Assembly (NCBI GenBank): GCA_036788295.1
Contig: DAIQNR010000015.1
Location: 16,700 to 80,699, forward strand
Source: JAHQVK01 sp036788295
GTDB taxonomy: Bacteria; Myxococcota; Kuafuiibacteriia; Kuafuiibacteriales; Kuafuiibacteriaceae
DNA length: 64,000 bases
Direction: 5' to 3'
Every line of letters begins with the position of its first letter. The stretch's first letter is position 1. Below are positions 1-7,203 of this stretch, one piece after another. The notes under the pieces are model-generated. The model saw nothing but the letters and a program-made list of their open reading frames with translations, searched no databases and was not told where the DNA came from. Position numbers and translations under genes: made by a program.

Positions 1-1
1 G

Positions 2-133
2 GCCCCGAAGAAGCAGGTCGCCGCTTCCGCTCCGCCACCGGAACCCGAAGAAGCCCCCGAGCCTCCGGAGCCGGACCCGGAGCAAGTCGAGGCCCGGCGG
101 GCGCTGCTCAACCGGATCTTCTCGTCCCGCTGA
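2..133 (+). CDS. C-terminal end of an unknown protein (5' end outside window)
   Basis: This is the last 43 codons of a reading frame that enters from the left edge and stops at TGA 131-133. The visible tail is rich in Pro and Glu (PPEPEEAPEPPEPDPEQ) and ends ARRALLNRIFSSR. Such acidic Pro-rich linkers are common in myxobacterial proteins and give no function. The next gene on the same strand begins 113 bp later. The frame choice rests on the composition and the clean stop, so confidence is moderate. Confidence 0.5.
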   Translation, partial: APKKQVAASAPPPEPEEAPEPPEPDPEQVEARRALLNRIFSSR

Positions 134-246
134 CGCCCGCCTCGATCTCTCGGTCCGGGCGCCCTCGTGTCGGTCTGCGCGATCGAAGCCGGTTTCGGGG
201 CAGGCCGGGGATGGACGCTCGGACCCGATGGTGGTGACCTTCCCGG

Positions 247-1086
247 ATGGGGCCGTGGGTGGTCGGTTTGGGGGTCCTCGCCGCACCGGCGGCGCCCATG
301 GAGCCCGCGCCGGCGAAGCCGGTCGCGAGCGTCGCCGCGTCGGGCTCAGCCGAAGGGGAGCGGGCCGCTCTTCGGGTGGCGCTCGGCGGCGGGACGAGGG
401 CCTACGTGGCCCACTCCGTCGTGAGCGGCGACGTGGTGACCGGCCTCAGCTACACGGTGGACCCGATCCTGCTCGGGTCGGCCCGCGCCGTCTTCGCGGT
501 GCCCGGGGTGCCGCTCGGCCTCGAGGGCCGAATCGGGATGGCCCCGGTTCGGTTTCGGGTGGCGAGCGAGCCGACGCCCACCGAGCGAGGGGGGGCCGTG
601 CTCGACGCCGCGGTCGGGGTGTGGGGCCGGCTCGAGCTTTTCGGACGGGACGGGGCCCCGAGGCTCGGATTGACCCCTCGAGCGACGGTCGAGCACCTGT
701 CGGTCCAAGTGGACGACGACGGTGAGCGCAGCGTGCTCCTCTCCTGGGGCACCTGGGCGATCGGAGGCGGCCTGCGGCTGTCGATCGAATGGGATCGTTC
801 GGTCGTCGAGGTCGAGGGCGATGTGAGCGGGGTGGTCCGCGTGGCCGAGTCGCCCACGGCCTCGGGCCGCGACCCGAGCGGCGTGCAGACTGGGCTGCGG
901 CTGCGGGGGCGGACCTGGCCGTGGCGACACGTCGGGTTCGAGGTCTCTGCCGGGTACGGGATGTCGTCGGTGGCGATGGTGGGACCGGCGAGCCGCGCCC
1001 GATTCGCTGGAGATCCCGAGCTTCTGAACGCGAGCCTGCTCACCGAGCTGCTCGACCTGGGGCTCGCGGTGGTGGTCGCCCCATGA
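247..1086 (+). CDS. Secreted or outer-membrane protein of unknown function
   Basis: 279 residues. The N-terminus (MGPWVVGLGVLAAPAAP) looks like a short signal peptide, followed by an Ala/Pro-rich linker to about residue 40. The rest alternates hydrophobic and polar residues in short stretches rich in Gly, Val and Arg, as in an outer-membrane beta-barrel, but there is no terminal Phe and I recognise no named family. It ends with ATGA (1083-1086), overlapping the start of the Cys-rich lipoprotein gene downstream, so the two are probably translationally coupled. Barrel topology is inference only. Confidence 0.6.
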   Translation: MGPWVVGLGVLAAPAAPMEPAPAKPVASVAASGSAEGERAALRVALGGGTRAYVAHSVVSGDVVTGLSYTVDPILLGSARAVFAVPGVPLGLEGRIGMAPVRFRVASEPTPTERGGAVLDAAVGVWGRLELFGRDGAPRLGLTPRATVEHLSVQVDDDGERSVLLSWGTWAIGGGLRLSIEWDRSVVEVEGDVSGVVRVAESPTASGRDPSGVQTGLRLRGRTWPWRHVGFEVSAGYGMSSVAMVGPASRARFAGDPELLNASLLTELLDLGLAVVVAP

Positions 1087-1967
1087 GAGGTGCCTGGGTC
1101 CTCTGTGGGCTGCTCCTCGGCTGCGGGAGCGACCCCGAGCCTCGGTTCAGGGACGGGGGCGGGTTCGTGTTCCCGGACGCCACGGCGGCCGACGGGGGGG
1201 TCGCGGTGGATCTCGGCGAAGACGCCGGCCGGGTCGCGTGCGCGCCTCCCTGCTCGGGCGGTCAGGTCTGCGCTTGCGTGGGAGGCGGTTGCGGGTGCCG
1301 CGCGCCGGCTCCGATCGGCGGCGATTGCGATCCCGAGGTCTCCGGCAGCTGCGCGGAGGGCTCTTGTCTCATCGTCAGGGAGAACGGGCGGGATCGGTTC
1401 TCGTGCGCGGACGGGCGTCCCGGCGGAGCCTGCTCGAAACGCGACGACCGGTGCGAGACGGCGCTCGGCTGCGTCTGCCTCACGCCGACCACCGGTCTCA
1501 CCGACTGCCGGTGTCGCGACGACCTCCCCGCCGGCAACATCTTCTGCGACCCGCTCGTCCCCGAGACCTGCCCCGGCCACGAGTGCCGCCGGGCGAGCGG
1601 CCCGAACGGGGTGTTCTTCGTCTGCGCCGACGGCAGGGAAGGGGACGGCTGCGAGCCCCGGGTGCCGATCTGCTCCACCTCGCTCGGCTGCACCTGCCCG
1701 CTGATGAGCGGTCGCCGGGTGTGCAGCTGCGCCGAGCCTGGCTTCGAGGGGGACCCGTGCGAGGACGACGACGGCTGCTTCCCGCCGCTCTCCTGCCGGT
1801 CCGAGGCCGGTGACGCCGGGGTCTCTACCGTGTGCGGCCCGCCGGCTGGGCCCGACGCCGGGACTTCGGCCGGCTCGGGCGCGCCCTGTGGCCCCGAGCT
1901 GCCCCCCTGTCCCCAGGGGGAGCGGTGCGTTCCCGAGCGGGGAGTCTTCGTGTGCCGCCGAATCTGA
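1083..1967 (+). CDS. Cys-rich lipoprotein, myxobacterial type
   Basis: 294 residues from the ATG that overlaps the previous stop. The N-terminus MRGAWVLCGLLLGCGS holds a lipobox-like LLLGC, so Cys14 is the likely lipidation site. After an Asp/Gly-rich linker come repeated short Cys modules (about 50-290) with patterns such as CSGGQVCACVGGGCGC, CSTSLGCTCP and CEDDDGCFPPLSC. These resemble the disulfide-rich repeats of many Myxococcota surface lipoproteins. A larger protein of similar style lies at 46804-49506. It probably sits on the cell surface; no enzymatic motif is visible. The 3' end overlaps the next gene by 16 bp. Confidence 0.75.
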   Translation: MRGAWVLCGLLLGCGSDPEPRFRDGGGFVFPDATAADGGVAVDLGEDAGRVACAPPCSGGQVCACVGGGCGCRAPAPIGGDCDPEVSGSCAEGSCLIVRENGRDRFSCADGRPGGACSKRDDRCETALGCVCLTPTTGLTDCRCRDDLPAGNIFCDPLVPETCPGHECRRASGPNGVFFVCADGREGDGCEPRVPICSTSLGCTCPLMSGRRVCSCAEPGFEGDPCEDDDGCFPPLSCRSEAGDAGVSTVCGPPAGPDAGTSAGSGAPCGPELPPCPQGERCVPERGVFVCRRI

Positions 1968-2656
1968 GCGAGGAGGCGGTGGTGGTGATGGGCCGGACCC
2001 CGGTCCCCGGCCAGGTGAAGACGAGGCTCGGTCTGCCCGGCCCCGCGGCGGCGGCGCTGTACCGAGCGTTTCTGACCGACGTGTTCTCGGTGGTGGACGC
2101 GGCCGCTCGGCGCCGGCCGGCCTTGCTCGAGGGGTCCGGTCGCTGGTTTTCGTGCGCGCTCGGTCCAGCCGAGCCGCTTCGGGACGCCGAGCGGCTGACC
2201 CCGAACGGGTGGACGACCGTCGCCCAGGGGGACGGGGACCTCGGCGACCGGATGCGAGCGGCGTGGCGGGCGGCGGGGGCGCGCCGCGCGGTGGTGATCG
2301 GCTCCGACCTCCCCGCCCTGCCGCCGGAGCGACTGATCGAGGCGCTGTCGGCGCTCGAAGCCGACCCAGAGTCGGCCGTGTTCGTCCCCGTGCGCGACGG
2401 AGGCTACGGGCTCGTCGGTCTCACCCGGGACGTTCCGGAGCTGTTCTCCGGGATCCGCTGGTCGTCTTCGCAGGTCATGGCCGAAACCAGGGCGCGGGCG
2501 GCCGAGATCGGGTTGAGGGTACGGGAGCTGGCCCCGCACCGCGACGTCGATGACCCCGCCGATCTCGCCTGGCTCCGCGAGGTCGTCGCTCCGGGCTCGG
2601 CCACCGCGCGAGCTCTCGTCGGGCTGGGGCTTGACCGGCCGGCACCGCCTGGCTAG
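1952..2656 (+). CDS. DUF2064 / TIGR04282-family glycosyltransferase-like protein
   Basis: 234 residues from GTG 1952, which overlaps the preceding gene by 16 bp; GTG 1979 or ATG 1988 are possible later starts. The N-terminal strand AVVVMGRTPVPGQVKTRL matches the nucleotide-binding motif of this family (PxPGxVKTRL). Further on are QGDGDLGDRM and VVIGSDLPALP, where the Asp residues would bind the metal-nucleotide, and FVPVRDGGYGLVGL. The fold is GT-A-like, related to CofC and MobA. TIGR04282 members have been linked to arsenosugar synthesis, but no arsenic genes are nearby, so the substrate is unknown. Confidence 0.85.
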   Translation: MPPNLSEEAVVVMGRTPVPGQVKTRLGLPGPAAAALYRAFLTDVFSVVDAAARRRPALLEGSGRWFSCALGPAEPLRDAERLTPNGWTTVAQGDGDLGDRMRAAWRAAGARRAVVIGSDLPALPPERLIEALSALEADPESAVFVPVRDGGYGLVGLTRDVPELFSGIRWSSSQVMAETRARAAEIGLRVRELAPHRDVDDPADLAWLREVVAPGSATARALVGLGLDRPAPPG

Positions 2657-2666
2657 TGCGCTTCGA

Positions 2667-2834
2667 ATGGCGAAGCAGGGCAGGGAACTCATCAAGCTCG
2701 AATCCACGGCCGGTACCGGCTACTTCTACGTCACCAGCAAGAACCGGCGGACGATGACGACCAAGCTGGAGCTGAAGAAGTACGATCCGAAGGTGCGCAA
2801 GCACGTGCTCTTCGTCGAGAAGAAGCTGAAGTGA
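2667..2834 (+). CDS. rpmG: 50S ribosomal protein L33
   Basis: 55 residues starting MAKQGRELIKLEST, ending VLFVEKKLK. Residues such as GTGYFYVTSKNRR and KLELKKYDP are diagnostic of bacterial L33, a small protein of the large subunit near the E site. This is a Cys-free form without the zinc-binding CxxC pairs, usually the non-zinc-regulated paralogue. The start is fixed by homology. It lies 10 bp after the glycosyltransferase-like gene and 4 bp before a polyhydroxyalkanoate-region gene, not with the usual secE/nusG/rplK neighbours. Confidence 0.95.
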   Translation: MAKQGRELIKLESTAGTGYFYVTSKNRRTMTTKLELKKYDPKVRKHVLFVEKKLK

Positions 2835-2838
2835 CCCC

Positions 2839-3129
2839 ATGGCCACCGTACGGGTGAAACGGTCGCACGGGCTCGGGGCCGAGCGGGCGCGAGCGAGCCT
2901 CGATGGGTTTTCGGCCGACCTCGCCAAGCGGGGCGCGAAGCTGCGGTGGAACGGCCACCGAGCCGACATCTCCGGGCCGGGGGTGTCGGGGCACGTCCAG
3001 GTGGGCGAAACCGACGTGGAGGTGCTGGTGGAGCTCGGTCTGCTCGCCCGAGCGGCCGGGGTGAAGGCGGACAAGCTCGAGGTATCGATCGCCAAGCGGC
3101 TCGAAGCGGCGCTGGCCGGCGAGGGCTGA
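2839..3129 (+). CDS. Polyhydroxyalkanoic acid system family protein (PHA_gran_rgn-like)
   Basis: 96 residues. The sequence begins MATVRVKRSHGLGAERAR, then has LRWNGHRADISGPGVSGHV and ETDVEVLVELG, and ends in a helix IAKRLEAALAGE. This pattern (basic N-terminal helix, W-x-G-x-x-x-x-F/I-x-G strand, terminal amphipathic helix) fits the small PHA_gran_rgn family (PF09650). That family is often found near polyhydroxyalkanoate granule genes but has no proven biochemical role. There are no other PHA genes in the window. It is 4 bp downstream of rpmG and surely co-transcribed. Confidence 0.75.
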   Translation: MATVRVKRSHGLGAERARASLDGFSADLAKRGAKLRWNGHRADISGPGVSGHVQVGETDVEVLVELGLLARAAGVKADKLEVSIAKRLEAALAGEG

Positions 3130-3298
3130 ACCATTCCTGACTCGCGGCCTCCTGGCCGTCGGTGGCGGCGCCCCCTCGCCGGGCTCCCAAAGCCGGACGC
3201 GACGCCCCGCGTCTGGCTCTGCCCGCTGAACCTTTCATCGAGGGCCCTTCCACGATCGGACCCCGGGAGTGGCCCATGGCGCGACCGGACCCTGAGAC

Positions 3299-3316
3299 TG
3301 CACCGGAACTGGTGCA
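3299..3316. promoter_or_regulatory. Palindromic candidate enhancer site (UAS)
   Basis: TGCACC-N6-GGTGCA is a perfect inverted repeat centred about 60 bp upstream of the sigma-54 -24 element, with a further TGCAC just downstream. Its position suits binding by an NtrC-type activator, but which activator is unknown. Confidence 0.45.
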
Positions 3317-3366
3317 CCCTGCACATCCGGGGTCAGGGATTGGGCCGGTGGCGCATCCCGCGCAGA

Positions 3367-3382
3367 TGGCATTCGGTTTGCT
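3367..3382 (+). promoter_or_regulatory. Sigma-54 (RpoN) promoter
   Basis: TGGCATTCGGTTTGCT matches the consensus TGGCAC-N5-TTGCW, with exactly 10 nt between the GG (3368-3369) and GC (3380-3381) dinucleotides. Only one position of the core differs (T for C). It is about 50 bp upstream of ATG 3434, and the spacing leaves room for a start site near 3393. The gene it drives should need an ATP-dependent enhancer-binding protein. Confidence 0.75.
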
Positions 3383-3433
3383 TGACTCCGAGGCAGCGCC
3401 TGGCCAGGAGGCCGAGCGAAAGGAGTCGGAGAC

Positions 3434-4558
3434 ATGAACTTCATCGGTGGTAGCCATTTTCTCAACGCGCTCGGCGTCAACCCCGGGCGGGTCCTCGCCC
3501 AGCTCGAGCAGATGGAGCAGGCCCAGGTTCGGGCGCTCCAGACCCTCGCGCTCGATTTCGGAGCCCAGGGCGCTTTTGGACCGGGGACGCTCGCCCAAAT
3601 GCTCCAGATGGGGGGCATTCCGCCGGCGGCCCAAATGGGTCCGCCGCCCTGGGGCGCGTGCGCCTGCCCGTCGCGGTACGCGATGCCGCGCAGCTTCGAC
3701 TTCGGGGCCGCGCCGGGGCAGCACCCGTTCAGCATGGAGGCGCTGTTTGCTCGCCACCAGGGGGCCATGTTCGAGCGCATGCTCATGCAGAACCCGTTCG
3801 CGCGGGCGCAGGCGGAGATGATGCTCGGGGGTCGAATCCTCCCCGACGGCCTCGCCGACGGTCGCATCACCATCCAGCCGTTCGCGCCCGGGTTCTTCCC
3901 GGCCGGCGGCGCCCACAACCTCGCCGCGGCGCACGCCATGAACGCGATGAACCAGATGCAGCAGGCTGCGTTCGCGGCCGGCTTTGGTCACGGCGCCGGG
4001 GGGTCGAACGGGTTCAACGAGATGATGCTCGGCAGCCTCGCGCAGCTCTTCCAGGCGATGATGGGCGGCCAGGGCGCCGGGGCGGGCCAAGGCGCTGGCG
4101 CGGGCCAAGGCGCCGGGGCCGGGCAAGGCGCGGGCCAGGGCCCGAGGGCGCCGGGCTTCGAGAACGGAAACAACCCGTTCTTGCCCCGTGGCCGCATCCC
4201 GGTGGCGCAGCCGCCCGGAGGGGGCGGTGGAGGCGGCCGGGTGGGAGTGCCCGAGGGCGACGTGGCCGCGGTGCTCTCCGATCCGAGCCTGACCGTCGAG
4301 GATCAGGTGGTCCTGATGCTCATGATGATCATGAAGCAGATGGATAAGCAGATCAAAGAGCAGGCCGAGTATGTGAACAAGATCCAGCAGCAGCAGGGCG
4401 AAGGGGGCGGCGGGGACGAGGCGCCGTCCATCGACGTCGAGACGATGAAGCTGAAGCGCATGATCGACAAGCGCAGCCAGATGTTCGACATGCTCCGGCA
4501 GATCATCGACAAGTACAACCAGACCGCGAAGGCGATGATCGACTCGATCGGTCGCTGA
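3434..4558 (+). CDS. Met/Gln/Gly-rich protein with low-complexity centre and helical C-terminus, sigma-54 dependent
   Basis: 374 residues, no signal peptide. Residues 1-60 are helical and Met/Gln-rich. Residues about 65-200 are rich in Met, Phe, Ala and Pro. Residues about 210-240 are a GQGAGA repeat (roughly four copies, encoded at 4069-4140). A GGGGGGG linker then leads to a helical C-terminus with VEDQVVLMLMMIMKQMDKQ and, at the very end, KLKRMIDKRSQMFDMLRQ followed by a helix. The terminal helices look like an oligomerising coiled coil; I considered a secreted filament, needle or translocator component but cannot name a family. The strong ribosome site and sigma-54 promoter suggest high, conditional expression. 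It stands alone, ending before a convergent gene. Confidence 0.75.
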   Translation: MNFIGGSHFLNALGVNPGRVLAQLEQMEQAQVRALQTLALDFGAQGAFGPGTLAQMLQMGGIPPAAQMGPPPWGACACPSRYAMPRSFDFGAAPGQHPFSMEALFARHQGAMFERMLMQNPFARAQAEMMLGGRILPDGLADGRITIQPFAPGFFPAGGAHNLAAAHAMNAMNQMQQAAFAAGFGHGAGGSNGFNEMMLGSLAQLFQAMMGGQGAGAGQGAGAGQGAGAGQGAGQGPRAPGFENGNNPFLPRGRIPVAQPPGGGGGGGRVGVPEGDVAAVLSDPSLTVEDQVVLMLMMIMKQMDKQIKEQAEYVNKIQQQQGEGGGGDEAPSIDVETMKLKRMIDKRSQMFDMLRQIIDKYNQTAKAMIDSIGR

Positions 4559-4637
4559 CCCTTTGCTGGTCCTGCCGCGCCAGCGAGGGCGGGCGCGGCC
4601 TCCTTTCTTCTCTCAGACCCTCGCGCTGGCCGCTCCG

Positions 4638-5921
4638 TCACCGCGGGGCGAGCGCGCGGCCGGCCGAAAAGCGGGTCGGTTCCCTTCGCACCGCGGACAC
4701 CGTCGCCTCGGCTTTCTCGGGGTCGTGCAGGGCTCGCTCGACGAGCCACTGCCGCAGCTTCTCGGCGGGCTCGGTTCGCCGAAGATCGACGACGGCCCGA
4801 GCGTGGCGCTCGGCCACCCTCGCCGCGAGCAGCAGCCGAGCCTCCGCGGTGCCGGTGGAGGAGCGGGCGAGAAGAAAGATCCGCTCGGTGACGAGCCGTT
4901 CCCGGCTCGCGGGGTCGAGCGGCACCGAAAGCCGGCGGTCTTCGCCGTCAGCGGCCGCCCGGGCGGCGATCACCGCCAAGGTCGCGAGCGCCTCATCGGC
5001 CCCCGCTGGCTCCATCGGAACAAGCGAGGCCGAGCCGGTGGCCGTCGCCGACGCCCAGATGAGGCGCTCCTGTGCCCGCTCGAGGCGTCCGTGCGCCCCG
5101 GCCGAGTTCAACCAGCGGTCGAGCCGAGCCACCTCGGGAGCGAGCCCGAGCCAAGGGCGCCGGGTCAGGGCGAGCGGCAGAGCGTGGCCGATGCGGCGCT
5201 CGATCCCAGCGGGGCCATCTGGCGCGACCTCGAGCGAGAGGACATAGAGCCGCTGGCGGTCGGCTTCGAAGCGGGCCGTGGCGGCCTCGATCGCGCCTCC
5301 CTCCACCGGCGGACGCCGCGGTGTTCGGGTCGGGGCCACGGCCAAGGCCTCGGCGTAGGCCGCGAAGGCGGCGTCGAGTTCTGGGTCCTCGGCGGCCGCG
5401 AACGCGGCGGCGTGCCGTGGGATGCGGGCGATGGCCCACCCCCGCTCGTCCTCGTCCGCGACCCAGATCTCGGTCGCCGCTTCGCGCCAGAACCGAGCCA
5501 GCGCCGCACTGGGTCCGCGCTCGAGCAGCGCCGCGCGAAGAGCGAGCGCCGCTTCGTCGAGCCGAAGGGCGCGCGCCGCCTCGAGCGGCTCGCCCTCCCA
5601 GCGGCCCCGGGCGTGAGGGAGCCAGTTCTTCACCCGGTCCGCCTCAGGGTCCCCGGCCGCCGCTCGCTCGGACAGACGCGCGATGAGCTCGCCGGCCCGT
5701 TTTCGTCCGGTCGGACCGACGCCCAGGTTCTCGGCGGGGGTCCCCGGGACCAGCCGGAGCGCGACCAGGTGGTCGAGCGCGGAGTCTGCGCTCGGCCTTG
5801 CCGGGGCTGGCGCAAGCAGGGGCTGGGCAGCGCAGGCGGCGAGGGCGAGGGTGAGCGGCCACGCCCTCGTCGCAACGGGCCCCAGGCTCTCGCGGCGGCG
5901 ACGGTCTTGTTGCCGCCTCAT
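4638..5921 (-). CDS. Lipoprotein of unknown function, last gene of the microcompartment operon
   Basis: 427 residues from ATG 5921, which overlaps the stop of the upstream shell-protein gene as ATGA (5918-5921). The N-terminus has an Arg-rich stretch, then WPLTLALAACAAQ, where LAAC is a canonical lipobox (Cys near residue 30). The rest is Ala/Leu/Arg-rich and helical with few landmarks and resembles degenerate TPR-type repeats; no family is recognised. Translational coupling to the tandem-BMC gene shows it is made with the microcompartment, although an exported lipoprotein would not share its compartment. It may simply be carried along in the operon. Confidence 0.7.
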   Translation of the reverse strand: MRRQQDRRRRESLGPVATRAWPLTLALAACAAQPLLAPAPARPSADSALDHLVALRLVPGTPAENLGVGPTGRKRAGELIARLSERAAAGDPEADRVKNWLPHARGRWEGEPLEAARALRLDEAALALRAALLERGPSAALARFWREAATEIWVADEDERGWAIARIPRHAAAFAAAEDPELDAAFAAYAEALAVAPTRTPRRPPVEGGAIEAATARFEADRQRLYVLSLEVAPDGPAGIERRIGHALPLALTRRPWLGLAPEVARLDRWLNSAGAHGRLERAQERLIWASATATGSASLVPMEPAGADEALATLAVIAARAAADGEDRRLSVPLDPASRERLVTERIFLLARSSTGTAEARLLLAARVAERHARAVVDLRRTEPAEKLRQWLVERALHDPEKAEATVSAVRREPTRFSAGRALAPR

Positions 5922-6508
5922 GCCCAAGGGACCGGGGCCTCGGCGTCGAGCAGGGCCGCGGGCAGGTCGGGGTGGGGCTGGCGCACCAGCTCGAGCCGGA
6001 GCAGGCGACGGTCGAGCAGCGAGGGCAAGAAGTCGGGGAGGGCGTCCACCGCGTCGAGCGGCCCAGTCACGATGAAGACCCCCTTGCCGGTCAATCCGGA
6101 CCCGAGGCGCAAACCGGTGAGCTGAAGACCTAGCTCCTTGAGGGCCCGGTCGGCGCCGTGGAGGGCGGCGGCCACGGTCGCGGTCTCGATCACGCCGAGC
6201 GCGTCCCGAACCGGGGTCGGGCCGGCGCGGCGAAGGGCAGCGGCGAGGCCCGGGTGCGGGTCGTACAGGACCACTTGGTCGACCAGGTCCTCTCCCGCCC
6301 CGTCCACTGCGGCGCCGAGCCCCTCCTCGACCTCCGCCTCGCCGCCGTGGACGAGCACGAGGTAGCGGCCAGGCGAGACCGTCCGAGCGGCGAGCACGGC
6401 GAGCGGGGCCCGCTTGAGCAGAGCATCGAGCGCGACCACGCCCCGGGCGACGGTCGCGGTCTCGAACGCTCCGAGGCTCGGGCCCACGAACCCGAGGCCC
6501 GTCACCAT
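5918..6508 (-). CDS. Tandem BMC-domain shell protein (BMC-T)
   Basis: 196 residues with two BMC domains. Domain 1 (about 10-95) begins SLGAFETATVARGVVALDAL, with PGRYLVLVHGGEAEVEEGL. Domain 2 (about 102-190) begins DALGVIETATVAAALHGAD, with GKGVFIVTGPLDAVDAL. These match the strand-helix-strand pattern of BMC shell subunits, in which fused pairs form trimeric pseudohexamers with larger pores. ATG 6508 overlaps the end of the upstream gene by 7 bp and the stop overlaps the next gene, so it is tightly coupled. Role: a facet tile of a proteinaceous organelle, possibly a gated pore for larger substrates or cofactors. Confidence 0.88.
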   Translation of the reverse strand: MVTGLGFVGPSLGAFETATVARGVVALDALLKRAPLAVLAARTVSPGRYLVLVHGGEAEVEEGLGAAVDGAGEDLVDQVVLYDPHPGLAAALRRAGPTPVRDALGVIETATVAAALHGADRALKELGLQLTGLRLGSGLTGKGVFIVTGPLDAVDALPDFLPSLLDRRLLRLELVRQPHPDLPAALLDAEAPVPWA

Positions 6509-7203
6509 TGCTCGGTCTCCGGGGTGGGTCCGGCGCTCTGGGCGGCGATCAATCCCCGCAGCAGCTCCGCGTGGTCGTTCAACCAGGTCGGCTTGAGGGT
6601 GGGCGCGATGAGGGCGAGGCGGACGAGCTGGCGCCGGACCCGGCCTGGCTCGGCCGAAAATCCGGGCTGATCCACCAGGGCGAGCCGGAGCGCACCTCCT
6701 CCCTTCACCCCCACGATCGAGGTCACCCACGCCTCCCTGCCGAGGCCCAGGGTGAGGCGCTCGGCGCTCGTGATGGCGAGGCGGGCGGCGGTGGCGTTGC
6801 CAGCCCGGCTTCGGACCTCGCTGTCGAAGAGCCCGCGCAGCGTCACTTCGCTGGCCGCCGGCTCGCTCAGGATCTCGACCTCGAGCTCGATGCGGGCGGC
6901 GGTGGCGGTCCGGGCGAGCAATCGGAGCACGGGCTGGTAGCGCGGGGTGAACTCGTCGAGCCGCAGCATGCCGTCTCCGTCGAGATCGATCCGGTCCAGC
7001 GGCCGCGCGGGGGTCAGGCCCGGAGGCCCCCGGTTCGGGTGCTCCGGGTCGAACACCCACCACCGCTCGGCGATCGACGCCACCGGCAGCACCAGCCCGT
7101 AGCCGCGGTTCACATAGGTCCCCGACCGGTCGAAGGCGCCCCCGTACCGAGGCCCCACGCACCCGAGGGCGGCGAGCAGCGCGACGTTCGCGAGGCCCCT
7201 CAT
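6502..7203 (-). CDS. EF-hand lipoprotein encoded inside the microcompartment operon
   Basis: 233 residues from ATG 7203, which forms an ATGA overlap with the aldehyde dehydrogenase stop. The N-terminus MRGLANVALLAALGC is a short signal with a non-canonical lipobox (ALGC). A single complete EF-hand loop, DLDGDGMLRLDEF (about residues 75-87), has all calcium-coordinating positions 1, 3, 5, 9 and 12 filled plausibly. The remainder has beta-rich and Ala/Leu-rich stretches (for example IELEVEILSEPAASEVTL) with no family recognised. It lies between the enzyme and a shell gene and is translationally coupled to both. Its exported nature clashes with cytosolic microcompartments, which makes its role unclear. 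Confidence 0.75.
   Translation of the reverse strand: MRGLANVALLAALGCVGPRYGGAFDRSGTYVNRGYGLVLPVASIAERWWVFDPEHPNRGPPGLTPARPLDRIDLDGDGMLRLDEFTPRYQPVLRLLARTATAARIELEVEILSEPAASEVTLRGLFDSEVRSRAGNATAARLAITSAERLTLGLGREAWVTSIVGVKGGGALRLALVDQPGFSAEPGRVRRQLVRLALIAPTLKPTWLNDHAELLRGLIAAQSAGPTPETEQW

Larger units (their letters stand above)
3130..3433 (+). promoter_or_regulatory. 304-bp intergenic control region before the Met/Gln-rich gene
   Basis: No convincing gene is seen here. One open frame crosses it but has no ribosome site, has skewed composition and merges into the promoter. The region holds a palindrome at 3299-3316, a sigma-54 promoter at 3367-3382, and a strong ribosome site (AAGGAGTCGGAG) just before ATG 3434. 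Confidence 0.6.

Noticed and set aside
3162..3437. Possible 91-residue ORF ahead of the Met/Gln-rich gene
   Set aside because: It has no ribosome site, overlaps the sigma-54 promoter and palindrome, and its translation has a random-looking Pro/Arg/Ala composition.
5918..7162. One 414-residue protein reading through from 7162 to the second tandem-BMC protein
   Set aside because: The first 218 residues are in a shadow frame of the EF-hand lipoprotein gene and are Arg/Pro-rich; the BMC homology begins exactly at ATG 6508.
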